Below, piece by piece: positions 21,839 to 34,577 of a stretch of 64,000 nt of DNA. Source of the stretch: Membranipora membranacea (lineage: Eukaryota; Bryozoa; Gymnolaemata; Cheilostomatida; Membraniporidae); NCBI GenBank assembly GCA_914767715.1, contig OU612065.1:39682001-39746000 (forward strand). Direction: 5' to 3'. The notes beneath the pieces were generated by a model. It saw only the letters and a list, made by a program, of their open reading frames with translations. It had not been told where the DNA came from and ran no database searches. The translations under genes were made by a program, and so were the position numbers. Position 1 is the stretch's first letter; every line of letters starts with the position of its first letter.

Positions 21839-24080
21839 TTAGTCCTTGGGTTATAGAGGATGCGCTACCACTGGTAAAGCACCTGGTGGGATGGTGGGGG
21901 AGGGGAGATTATCAGAGATGTTTGTTGGGCTGACTATGGGTAATTAAGGTGCAGACATCACTGGACTGGGAGCCTGCATGGGAAGACACTTGGCACAAAA
22001 CGGCGCATACAGTTTTGTTCAAAAATTTATGGAACAAGAAACGGGCTAAATAAAATACACTATTATATTTAGTGTAATTGGTTGTGGCTCTCTTCGCTTA
22101 TGACATTTACCAACACTGCCAAACAGATATCACCATTATTAGTGATATTCACTGTTAAACCGAAATCAAGGGTGTGTGATTTTATAATAAAATTTAGGTG
22201 AAATAATAAATTCATGATAATAAAAAGCCTTTGTAAGATTTACGCACACTTAGCTAGACAAACAAGGTGGGATATGTTACGTGGAGAACTTTAATAAAAC
22301 TAAAATAATCTTTGCTACCCATTTAAGGTCTATACTTCATGAGACACATGCATGTTAAGGGTGCATTATATGTTGCTGATCACTTTAGTTCTCAAAGTGT
22401 CACCGAGTTGACAAGAGGGACTTGACTGCATCAAAAATGCTTAATTTCTGTTGCAGCAAAGTAAGTACTTCTTAGTTTGGGAAGTTTGTTTAGTAACAAA
22501 TTCCAACGGAGAAGTTATCGGAAAAAAACATCAGTGGTATTCTTAGAATATGAGCCCTCGTGTCACAGTATCTCCCACCCTACAGCAACTAATCAAGCTC
22601 CCCATTAAGTATCTAGAGACCATGGGCGTAGGGAGTACCCCGAACCCCAGGCCAACCTGGGGTTGAATTAATAACCCTAGGTTGTTTTGATTAGATCTTG
22701 CAATAGAAAGGAAAATCTGGGGTTGGGTATTATAACTTGTTAAAAATAAGCTCTAACTCACTATGACCTTGAATGGGCTATTTTTTTATTACTAGGTTAC
22801 CAGACTATGAGCATATTTCATTGGCTCTTATAGCACTCTAATGTTTTTTTATTGGTTGAATGTAATACAATTTAGAGGTCACGAAAACTTGGCATGCCTT
22901 CCTCCATTGCAAGTATTTCTTATTTCCTTGATTCAATTCTACCCAAATATCAGGGAGTTCTGTTTTCCAAATCAAAACAGAATCATAATATTAAGGTGCA
23001 ACACCCAAGATGGTAATTAACATACATGATGCTGAGTACATGTCACTCCACATTACTAGTTGGCCTTTGGCTGCCTCGAGGGCACATGCCACCTTATCAA
23101 ACAGTTTGTGGGGGGGGGGGGTATGTGGGGTGGGGAAGATGGGGCAGAAATTTTATCTTCTCTTTTCACAAAGGTTGAATTCAGCCCCAGAACAGTGAGC
23201 TCGACCCCTAATCTTTTCTACCCCAGATTTCACTTGCCAAACCCAGATCCAAAAATTCTCTAGTTTAGTTGTTTTGTATATTCATTCTTTTGGTTTATCT
23301 CTGGCTTTTCTTTCAATCACATTCGCAACAATTAAATGAAACTAAATATGTGTCGACTAACAGCTTATATAAGCATAAGGTAGCAAAACATTCAGACACT
23401 GTTTGCAATTGATTGAGCATATTTTCATAAATCCAACAGGTTTGACGGGGCGCATTTTAATGATGGAATAATCGTGAGATCGACCTGGGAAGCGACAGCA
23501 CAGAAAGCGCATAAAATTATTTGATAACTGGATTAGGACAAGATGGATTCATCAGCAATTTTCTTTTGAGTCATCTACAAACAGCCCAGAATTGGGCTTA
23601 TGCTCTGAGTGTTTACAATTTTTGAGGCAGCGGACTTGTCAACTCATGTTGAGAGAGTAGATAACTCGGGAGAGCGGTGATAGGGATACCTGTGAACTAG
23701 ATTTACATCCTGCAAACATTTCTGTGTGTATTAACAATTTCGATTTGAATATCAGTAAGAAAGAGGCTACTAACAAATATCACACCATAAGTCTCAAACC
23801 ACTGAACAACCTGGAAGACTATATATGGTGTGAAATACTATCAACAGCGCGCTTGCAAACAAGTAATACCTTCATAAACATCTTATTTTTGTTCTTTGTC
23901 TCCACCAAACCCAATAGTCTATACTGCTGTTTAAATTAGTAAAATAATGAATTCATAATTCACACTATTTTTTAAAATGTGACATATGGTATATGGTCAC
24001 ATAGTAAGGATTTATCTCTGCGATATGGTCATCAAATCTCAGAAGACTGTCATAGCAAATGGTTCAAGTGATAAAACATT
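21839..24080. other. Intergenic B-C
   Basis: No exon of the lectin family or other gene recognised in 2.2 kb. A ten-base G run lies near 23110. Open frames here have no recognisable domain. Confidence 0.4.
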
Positions 24081-27000
24081 ATGGAATGCGAGTATAACTT
24101 TTTCGCAATACAGCTTCTATATATTACAACACTGTTCTATGCGAGTACTACTGTTATCATGATCAGTCTATAAGATATGTAAACTCAATAATTTCACAGA
24201 AATTCAACTGTTGTAAGATTCTTTTTTGTGTATTTCAACTCATGCAGGCTGTTGATGTGTGCCAATTTTGATGAATTTTACCAAACATGCCCTGCACAAA
24301 TCTATGATTTTATCATTTACAAGCATATGGGATCTAGATAACACCTTTAATTACGGAGAAAAAAACTTCATCGTAGTGATGTTACATAACAAAGCATCAA
24401 ACGCGCTGACTAAGGTTTGGTAGCCTGAATTTATCTGAACAATTGGGATGTTTTTAAGAATCTTGCATACAGTAGACATTAATAGGCTAGGCGCACCAGA
24501 GTAAAGATTTTTTTCTTCGTTTATTACCCTAAAAACCTTCCTGTCAAATGAAGTATCCTTCATGTCCCTCATTTTTCTAACCAGGTATTTACATCGATTG
24601 CTTGTGTGAGCTCCAGTACAAGAACCAGGTTTATCCCCATGAGTGAACTTACTCTTCAGATTGATGCAATTGAAACAGAAGTATGTGGCTACATGTGCTC
24701 ACTCCAGAGCGACTGTGTGTCATTCTCTAACAGCAATGAGAGTCAAGGGACCAGATGTTTCCTGTACAATCAGTATCCAACCACAGCGAATAACATATCA
24801 GGTGTATTTATGAAAGGTAATATGAATTCAGCCTATTCAGTTCTGTGGTTAGTGAGTTTGCCACCTAACCCGCCGGTTGTGGGTTTGAATCCTGATTGGA
24901 AACCAAAGCTATATGGACAATGTCTGACATGACTTTAAATCATGGAGGTCTTTGGTATGTATAATCGAATTCTGAATACGGATAAAAAAACCGCCTGCAT
25001 GAAAAAGCTCCATAGCAGGTATGCTACACGTTGGGTTACGGCTGCCAAAAAACTTCCTATGTGACCCTGACAGGCAGCAATGTCATGATATAAATAATTG
25101 CAAAGTTTTCAAGACTTGCTTGCAATACTCAAGCTCGGTCCTGACAGATTTGGACAAGTCTCAGGATGAATGTTTCTTATTTGTGTTTTGCTAGTTTCAC
25201 TGATGCGCGGGTGTTTCTTATATCACAGAAATCTGATACACCTTGTTAGTGTGTTTGCAGTTCCTGAGGAGATCTCACATGAAAACACAACTCACCAGAA
25301 GCTGCTTGTTATCCACAGAGTTGATAGTATGGGTGATGTGAATTACTTTGTGACATATGAGCAGCTCAATCTTAGTGACTGTGCGGACATATGTTTCTCT
25401 ACTCCCGGTTGTTTTGGTTTTCACTTCCTACCTTCACAAGGATATTGTCACTTACTGAACTACTCCTCAAACTATAAGCTAACTAGGTCACCTGGTTATG
25501 GTGGTAGTCTGATATATCTCGTTGATATTGATAGAAGTTTAGCACTAGGTAAGTTGATTTCAGTGAATTATTTTTGACTAAGTTTAAATACATAGTGCCT
25601 TTTTGAGTACTTCTTGTCATTGAGGGAAGAAGTATGTAATATGTAATACTTATGCCAGGGTATAATGATATTGCGACAGTGTATTACTATACGATGGAAG
25701 GAAATGTGGATCATTTAACATGTTTCTACTTTTGTGCTATGGGTAATTGCATTTGATATTGAACTGTTTTGTCTCAAACAATTTAAAGGCAGGTGCATTT
25801 ATATTAAATCTGTGATTGTGAGAAGGCAAGGGAAGGTAAGGTTAATAATTGCATTGATTATAATAGGTAGATCAATGAGTATACCACAATGCAATGTTCT
25901 GGAATTCCCAATGAGATCGGGTCAGTGATTTGTATTGCGATTAACTTGCGTGGTCTTCCTGGAAGTTACAGGATGAAATTCATTCTAATATGCCTATGAG
26001 GGAAACTCACTTCTAATTACAGGAAAGGCTAGCAATGTTTCTTCAGTCTATGAAAATGATGTTCGACTGCGTGGATTACACATCGGAAATGATGATATCA
26101 CTGCTATCTACGACAGCACAATGATGACTAAATCAGAGAGGCAGCCATATTGGATGGTAGATCTTGGACTTGACTGTACCATCTGGGGTGTAAATTTCTT
26201 CAACCAACACCTAGGTACCAGTTAGTGTCTTGTCTTTAATTAAGTGCAGGGGGGAAGGTAGAGGTATGAGACCATAAACTCCTGATTTAAATTCTTAGTG
26301 TTCCAAAACCCTGAAAACTTTGATCATTACTGATCATTGTGGTCGATATTACTGATATTATTGTTGTGGAGAGGTTGTCAGCATAATTGCTGTGATTATA
26401 GAAGTTGTGAGTAGGGAGAAGCCAGGGTATATCCCTTAAGACGAGAGCAGGAAGCAAACTCAATAGCAAGTAATTTCTTTACACAATAGGACTTTATTGA
26501 CTGCCCCTGACTGAAGCTAGAGGCATGTATGGTAGCTTGGGAATTAATCAATAGCACTATGAAAACTCCATGTAAAGGGTCCGGGCTCAATATTCTGAAC
26601 TCAGTTTTGATTTTGGATGTTTTGTAAAATTATTTATTTGGTACCGGGTATGAAAGAAAATTCAAATTTTTCTTTTCAATTTTGACCACTCCAAGTTTGT
26701 TAGCCACCTTTAAGTAGGCTCAAACTTTGTTTACAAATTCATTTGTTAACTGAAGCCTGAAACGAATGGATTGCTACATTTTGAAGGACTTCCTTTTATT
26801 TAAATCTTTGACACAAAATTAATAAAGCGTCACTTTCTTCATACAGAAAATAATTTTTTTGAGGGGCTAAATGGAGAATATACTTTTGACGAGACTAACC
26901 AATATTGTGCTGATAATGGTGGATGGCTGGCAATACCAGAAACAGCTGAGGAGTGGTCATATATAAAGAGGTGTGTACCTACTATCTTGTTTGGACATGA

Positions 27001-27657
27001 AAAATAGGATGGATGTATATTAATTCAAATCAAACTGAAGTCACAAGTTACAAGTAAAACTGCAAACTGTCAGTCAGCTATAGAAATGTTGATGTTGCGC
27101 CAAAAGATTTTTGCTGCGAGATCTCTTTCCCACAAGAAAAAAACTAGAGTAAACTTTTAACTACTTAGATGACTTTTCAGTTTGACTAGCAGATATCTCT
27201 AATCTATGCTCTGTTACCTGTAGTCTGCGTCAGACAGCTGATACTGACTTTTGGATCGGTTTGGATGACAGAAAAACTGAGGGTACTTTTGTGACTATAA
27301 ATGGAGACCCGATGCCGTATGATAGTAAGTATAAGCTCAGATGTAATCATTCGATGAGCCTTAATTGTCCTGTATATATCAGTGTTATTGGAAATGTACA
27401 TTGTGGAAATGAAATAATATACTTTGTAGGCAACTTTTTACTTTGCAGTCCTTATGTCTCCCTGTATCGAGTTCTGACAAATTAAAATCTTGGGTTGTCA
27501 TGAGAAATACTTTGATTGTGAAGGAATATTTAATTAAAAATCGTAATGAGAGCTGAAAAATTATAGTGACAAATAACAGATTTTAATTATAGATCATGAT
27601 TGGAAACGAATTGGTATAGTATTCCGAAAATCAAATTTTCTGCTAATCTGTTTTAAC

Positions 27658-30200
27658 CCGGTGTAGTATTGTAAACTGTCCCCCGCGCAAAAACAACCCC
27701 GGGACACTTTACAATATTGTAAACTGTCCCGGGGACACTTTACAATAAAAACAGGCCTATTGTAAACTGTCCCCCCCTATTGTAAACTGTCCCCCCCCCC
27801 TATTGTAAACTGTCCCCCCTATTTGTGACTGTCCATATCAAGGGCCCAGCTGTTTATCACCATTCTAAATGGGTCAGATCAATTAACTGGAGCATACCAT
27901 GATGTTCTGGCTGCCACTATGATGGCCAAAGTTGTACCATGGGATGGTGGTGGTATCTCATTGACATTATGAACGAGTGTATAAAGCCTCTTTTTCATAT
28001 GGTACTTTGTAGATCTATTTTCGGCAAACACTAGTTGTTATTTGAAGCTCCATGCTTTAGAGATGTCTTGTTTGCGAAGAAAGGTGCACTAAGCCAACAG
28101 TGAATAGATGTGTAGTTGCCACATCACAGAACACACATACTTTCATTGCAGGTTCATGAGCCGCGCGAAAACAACCACCCCATTCATTCATCTTGAAATC
28201 TACCTCAATCAAGCATTTGCCTGTGAGTGATGACAGTCAGTCACAAGTGTGAGATGTAGAAATAACCGCTTTTGAGCTTTTCACAATGTACCGCCTGGTA
28301 TTGGACTGTAAAATATTGCTTAAGCCGCGCGAAAACAACCACCCTCAACCTGTCTTATAAAGATTGTCTGTCAAAAAGTCCCAAACGAAATGATTTTGAG
28401 GTAGGTCAGAACTTAATGACACAACAGATGATATGTCGTTCTTTGCAAGTTCATGAGCCGCGCGAAAACAACTACCCCATTCTTTCATCTTGAAATCTAC
28501 CTCAATCAAGAATTTGCCTGGGAGTGATAACAATCAGTCACAATTGTGAGCGGAAGAAATTATTACTTTTGAGGTTTTAATATTGTGCGGCCTGGTATTA
28601 CAATGTTAAATATTGCTTAAGCCGCGCGAAAACAACCATCCCCCAAGCTGTCTTATAAAGATGATCTGTCAAAAAGTCTCAAACGGAACGAACCATGATT
28701 TTTCAGCCATAATTTGATTGTCATGAGGTGACTGTGTACCAAATTTGGGAGTAGTAGGTCAGAACTTAATGACACAATGTTTTATATGTCATTTTTTGCA
28801 GGTTTATGAGCCGCACGAAAACAAACCACCCCATTCATTCATCATATAATCTACCTCCATCAAGCATTTGCCTGGGAGTGATGGCAGTCAGTCACAAGTG
28901 TGAGCAGGAGAAATAATTACATTTGAACTTTTCATATCGTGCATGATTTTTCAGTCAGTCAAAAGTGTGACACCAAGAAATAACCAATTTTGAGCTCATG
29001 AACTTGCAAAGAATGACATATCATCCGTTGTGTCATTAATTTCTAACCTTTTAATCCAAAATTTGGTACACAGTCACCTCATGACAATCACATTATGGCT
29101 GCCAAACCATGGTTCGTTCCGTTTGAGACTTTTTGATAGATAATCATTATAAGACAGTTTGGGGGGTGGTTGTTTCTGGGCGGCTCAAGCAATATTTTAC
29201 AGTGCAATACCAGGCCGCACAATATGAAAAGCTCAAAAGTTGTTATTTCTACCAGTCACAATTGTGACTGACTGTCATCACTCACAGCCAAATGCTTGGT
29301 CGAGGTAGTTTTCAAGATGAATGACTGGGGTGGTTGTTTTCGCTCGGCTCATGAACTTGCAAAGAACGACATATCATCCGTTGTGTCATTAAGTTCTGAC
29401 CTACTAATCTGAAATTTGGTACACAGTCACCTTATAACAATCACATTATGGCTGCCAAACCATGGTTCATTCTGTTTGAGACGTTTTGACAGATGATCAT
29501 TATAAGACAGTTTGGGGGGTGGTTGTTTTCGCGCGGCTCAAGCAATTTTTTACAGTGCAATACCAGGCCGCACAATTTGAAAAGATCAAAGTGGTTATTT
29601 CTCCCAGTGACACTTGTGACTGACTGTCATCACTCTCAGGCAAATGCTTGATTGAGGTAGATTTCAAGATGAATGAATGGGGTGGTTGTTTTCGCACGGC
29701 TCATGAACCTGCAATGAAAGTATGTGTGTTCTGTGATGTGGCAACTACACATCTATTCACTGTTGGCTTAGTGCACCTTTCTTCGCAAACCAGACATCTC
29801 TAAATCAAAGGAGCTTCAAATAACAACTAGTGTTTCCGGAAAATAGATCTACAAAGTACCATATGAAAAAGAGGCTTTATACACTCATTCATAATGTCAA
29901 TGAGATACCACCACCATCCCATGGTACAACTTTGGCCATCATAGTGGCAGCCAGAACATCAAGGTATGCTCCAGTTAGATGATCTGACCCATTTAGAATG
30001 GTGATAAACAGCTGGGCCCTTGATATGGACAGTCACAAATAGGGGGGACAGTTTACAATAGGGGGGGACAGTTTACAATAGGGGGGGACAGTTTGCAATA
30101 GGCCTGTTTTTATTGTAAAGTGTCCCCGGGACAGTTTACAATATTGTAAAGTGTCCCGGGGTTGTTTTTGCGCGGAGGACAGTTTACAATACTATACCGG
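27658..30200. mobile_element. Large palindromic element in intron 6 of gene C
   Basis: Arms of more than 1 kb face each other around about 28990. The outer ends (CCGGTGTAGTATTGTAAACT / AGTTTACAATACTATACCGG) continue into repeated 'TATTGTAAACTGTCCCC' units, CCGGGACACTTTACAATATT and poly-C tracts, then unique arm sequence (AATAGATGTGTAGTTGCCAC, rc at 29740). Further in are repeated units centred on GCCGCGCGAAAACAACCACC, several per arm. No protein is encoded. As single-stranded DNA or pre-mRNA it would fold into a very long hairpin. Confidence 0.85.
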
Positions 30201-32216
30201 TTTGGGAGGAAATAGATTTCATTTTCGAAAGTGGGATCTAGTTCTTACCAAAGTTTTACACCGGATGACTTGTCACGCGGCTATTCTTCTTGAAACACGA
30301 AAATAGCCGCGTGTCAAGGTCACTAGTGGATAACATGCTTTAGTCTTTGTGGGTTCTTGAATTTAGATTCCGCATCATTTATAACCCAACATTCAGCTTT
30401 CTTGGCTGCGTGAGTGGGAGTGACATTCACTACACTTTGTATGTTTTAATCTTGAATAAGGCCACACTTAGTCTACGCACTGTGCAGGATTTGCTTGGAT
30501 TTTTCCTCTCATTACTTCTACATTAATCTTACTTCATATAGCCTAGGGTCCAATAATACACATTGTATGACCTTTTGTCAATGTCATGAATGACCGCCCT
30601 TATTCAAAATGAAAGAAATTCTGGCTGACATTTTCTTCACTACTTGGCAGTGAATATCTATGCTCATGGGTATTTCCCAAACATGAGGCTACATTTCCCA
30701 GAGTCTGACTGGAATACTCTCATACCTGGAGCAATATAGTAGGTGGCATGAATAGAAATCAATAGATATTGCAGTTTTAGTGTTCCCCTTGATTAACTTA
30801 TAACACTCAAGAGCAGACAACTCCAGCGAAATCCTGCATTGTTCTCAGACTTTTTCCCCTCCGGGGGGCCGTCGGACAGGGGGCAAAGTCTGGGGGGCTC
30901 AGACTAGGCCACACCGAAAACATTGTAAGGTCAGAAAATAGAGAGCACAAACTGGAAAGCACATCAGAATCTTTAGAATTTCGAAGCAGCTTTTGGCACC
31001 TGAGGTTTATTCAATACTATATTATTACACAAAGTGTGAGGGGACCTTTATATTAAGTTGTAACTATTATCTTTCACAGTTTTTACTGCTGCAAATTTCG
31101 TCCCAAACAACTGTCGCATTTACAGCAGCAAACAGGATAATTTCTATATCAACATCAGACGCAATAAGAACATCCAATATTATAGCTAGCATCATCATCA
31201 GTACACTCATCCTCGACTCGAGGACACGCAGTTACCAGCTAGTGCATATCACCTCGAATTGAGGACAGGCAAATATATGCAAATCTAAATTCTATTCTTA
31301 ATACCGGTGCCACCCTAACGCCATAACCGTGACAACCATGACAATGCAGTTAAGGTGGCGCCAACAGAGACAATTCAGAATTAGCATTGTCGTATACACA
31401 GCAGTAAACAGGAGAATTGTCTATACCATCATCCGACACAATAACAACATCCAATATCTTTGCCAGCATCATCATCAGTACACTCAAACCTTGACTGGAG
31501 GACACGCAGTTACCAGCCGGTGCATCTCACCTCGAATCCGGGATACGCAAATATATTCCAATCTAAATTCTATTCTTAACACCGGCGCCAACAGAGACAA
31601 TTCAGAATTAGCAACTCTTGTGGCCGATCAACCCACGCTTGCGGCCGATCAACCCACGCTTGCGGCCGATCAACCCTCTTTTCGCGGCAATTGAGAAATG
31701 TGTTTTATTCTTGTTTTTTGCTGGTGTACGTCAGCAGTTTTTCTAATGTGTCTGGAACCATGCTATATAAGAGCATGGTTCACCAATGGAAAGCATGATG
31801 ATTGATCTGTTTGGCGACCTTCTGGTCGACAAGCAGCGCTCTTTGTTTGCAACTTCATTTGGAGACAGGTTCACAACCAGCCGGATTATAAGTTGCATAA
31901 AAATTATCTTCCTCTTATCACAAGAAAAGCACAGTAAGTCCTGGAACCATCTCATTTTAATTAGGGGTAAGAGTTGCAGTTAGAGGGTGTACCTAGGAAA
32001 TTTTCGAATCAAATTCAGGAGGAAAGTTAGTAGACTTTGATGCAATAAAATTGATTTTAAATCTTGAAATTATTGGAAAAAATTTCTTTTTTTTTGTTAT
32101 TATTTGGAATTCTCATAATCATTTAAGGACCTGAGGCTGTTGAGCTGAGGAGTTGGGACTGCCTGCTCGTCGTCGGTGATGCCTAGTTTTGAGACAGCCT
32201 CGACTACCAGAAAAAA

Positions 32217-32345
32217 CAAGGTGGACATGACAACCTAGAGATGTGGAATTCAATGGTTAGGATGGACAACCAGGAACACAAGGTGGACATGACAACCTAG
32301 AGATGTGGAATTCAATGGTTAGGATGGACAACCAGGAACACAAGG
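32217..32345 (+). repeat. Tandem duplication inside the LTR element
   Basis: A unit of about 60 bp containing GGTGGACATGACAACCTAGA and GGATGGACAACCAGGAACAC occurs twice head to tail, with a partial third start after 32340. Confidence 0.9.
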
Positions 32346-32559
32346 TGGACAAGATGACCTGGAGCAGCTGGAAACCAACAAGGAGGGAGCGGAGTCAGTG
32401 GAGCGTCAGATGCACCAGACCAATTTGGAGCGTCAGGACAAGCAGAAACAAAGGATAAAGAACACTGGGAGAGGTTGGCGACCTCCAGTACCCAGGCTAG
32501 CCATAATGTTACAAGACTACAGGAAGCAGATGACTTGTCAGATCATTTGACATGTCACG

Positions 32560-32815
32560 GCGATCAAGGACGATTGCAACTAAGGGAATGCAGATGTCGC
32601 ATCGATAGCAGGAAGCGGATAACATGTCATAACAATCGAGGACGATTGCAACTAAGGGAGTGCAGATGTCGCATCCACACACCAGATCATAGGATTGTCA
32701 TAACAATCGAGGAGGATTGCAACTAAGGGGTGCAGATGTCGCATCCAAGCATTAGATCAAAGGATTGTCATAGCAATCGAGGACGATTGCAACCAGGGGG
32801 GTGCATATGTCGCAT
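32560..32815 (+). repeat. Tandem PPT/LTR-start units next to the 3' LTR
   Basis: Units of about 70-80 bp with CGAGGACGATTGCAACTAAG, a purine run, and GCAGATGTCGCAT are repeated three to four times. The last one ends in the real 3' LTR start TGTCGCATTTA. Each unit thus carries a copy of the polypurine-tract/LTR junction. Confidence 0.75.
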
Positions 32816-34577
32816 TTATAGCAGCAAACAGGATAATTTCTATATCAACATCAGACGCAATAAGAACATCCAATATTATAGCTAGCATCATCATCAGTAC
32901 ACTCAACCTCGACTCGAGGACACACAGTTACCAGCTAGTGCATATCACCTCGAATCGAGGACAGGCAAATATATGCAAATCTAAATTCTATTCTTAATAC
33001 CGGTGCCACCCTAACGCCATATCCGTGACAACCATGACAATGCAGTTAAGGTGGCGCCAACAGAGACAATTCAGAATTAGCATTGTCGTATACACAGCAG
33101 TAAACAGGAGAATTGTCTATACCAACATCCGACACAATAACAACATCCAATATCTTTGCCAGCATCATCATCAGTACACTCAAACCTTGACTGGAGGACG
33201 CGCAGTTACCAGCCGGTGCATATCACCTCGAATTCGGGATACGCAAATATATTCCAATCTAAATTCTATTCTTAACACCGGCGCCAACAGAGACAATTCA
33301 GAATTAGCAACTCTAGTGGCCGATCAACCCACGCTTGCGGCCGATCAACCCACGCTTGCGGCCGATCAACCCTCTTTTTGCGGCAATCGAGAAATGTGTT
33401 TTATTCTTGTTTTTTGCTGGTGTACATCAGCAGTTTTTCTAATGTGTCTGAAACCATGCTATATAAGAGCATGGTTCACCAATGGAAAGCATGATGATTG
33501 ATCTGTTTGGCGACCTTCTGGTCGACAAGCAGCGCTCTTTGTTTGCAACTTCATTTGGAGACAGGTCAGTTTTTTTTAAAACATGAAAGTTTTACAGTTT
33601 TTATTATAATATTTTCATTTATTGTACAGTAGTGATATTTATAGGGAAATAGAACTCGCCTTATTATTTAATAATGACACAGTATAACATTTGGTTGGAT
33701 TATCTATACCATCAACTAAGCCAGCATGCATGGCATCATTGACTAGAAAGTATGACTTGTAGAAATAAGACATGCATTGATAAGTTGAATTGTGTTTGAT
33801 GTTAAACTTGATAAGAATTAAAAGGCATGCTCTTGAGTCAAGTGTTATATCTTGAAATAAATGAGATCACAATTATATAAATAAGTCAGTGTCACATAGT
33901 GAGCATCATCATACCGAGCTCGTGAGCACAGATCTCAGTAGCGGAGAGTTAATGTGGTGACTCCATAACCCGGAATCCCACACAACTATGACGGAATACA
34001 GCACTGTAAAGGGGTCATTGTTTCTTCTAAAGGACTATTAGAACCTAATGATCGGGCCTGCTTGGTGAGATTTGGCGCTCTTTGTGAGAGAAAGGGGAGT
34101 GCATCAGGTTTGTTTGCCAACTTTAGCTTGTCAATCATAGAGAAGGAGCTTTTTGTATGACTTGTTTTAAAGCCAAAGTTAGAATCTGGAAATGTCTGGC
34201 TGTATAATGCACAATATATTCGTACCCGGAATATGAATATTTCAAACTATGTTCATTAAAATCTCAAATATTAGGTCACATGGTACACTTCTGTGATATT
34301 TTTTACGGAAGACTAAACATTCAGATTGCTAGTTACAAACAATCCTGTTGTCACACATAACAGTCTTAACTTTCATAGCTAGAGAGACAGACTGTCCTAT
34401 ATATTGTGTTGGTCACAAGAAAAAAGTATATCAAATGAACCTGATTCTCTAACTTAGCTAAACTGCACAAATAAATGAATGGCATATCATCTTAAATCAA
34501 ATATAATCCGCAAATGATTTAGTTGATAAATAACAACAAAATGTCACCATGAAGTGAGTGTAAAAATACTGACTAGT

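Larger units (their letters stand above)
31112..33982 (+). mobile_element. Non-autonomous LTR retroelement inserted in exon 7 of gene C
   Basis: Two direct repeats begin TGTCGCATTTA at 31112 and 32808 and align without net gaps for about 759 bp, with on the order of a dozen to twenty mismatches by eye. The 3' copy continues to 33982, ending CCCACA, for an LTR of about 1175 bp; the 5' copy is cut off at 31870. The LTR has a TATA box (GCTATATAAGAGC, about 33460), and AATAAA at about 33857. A purine-rich tract (AGGGGGGTG) directly precedes the 3' LTR. CAAC at 31108-31111 and 33983-33986 is the target duplication. The interior of about 0.94 kb has a duplicated 60-bp unit and no pol, so it was mobilised in trans. 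Confidence 0.85.
24081..34107 (+). pseudogene. Lectin gene C: paralogue broken by an LTR element, last exon missing
   Basis: Exons: 24081-24140, 24585-24816, 25261-25548, 26023-26214, 26847-26970, 27224-27324, then exon 7 in two pieces, 31080-31111 and 33987-34107. Lengths and phases match the siblings. Domains read signal peptide, PAN (CGYMCSLQSDCVSF), PAN (DCADICFSTPGCFGFHF), FTP N-half (YWMVDLGLDCTIWG) and C-type lectin exons 1-3. Exon 7 stops at ...FVPNN, is interrupted by a 2.9-kb retroelement and resumes YDGIQHC...NDRAC...GALCERKG. The FTP C-half exon expected within about 500 bp is not seen; a GC-rich element lies there instead. The exon 1 donor reads GCGAGT, not GTAAGT. The gene was functional until recently but cannot now make the full protein. 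Confidence 0.8.

Noticed and set aside
27658-30200. CRISPR-like array (spaced GCCGCGCGAAAACAACC units)
   Set aside because: Units are irregularly spaced, occur in both orientations around a palindrome centre, and lie in a eukaryotic intron.
31329-31694. Open frame of 121 codons (and its twin at 33025-33501)
   Set aside because: Both lie inside the two LTR copies; composition is repeat-like (three tandem GCGGCCGATCAACCCACGCTT-type units) and no domain is visible.
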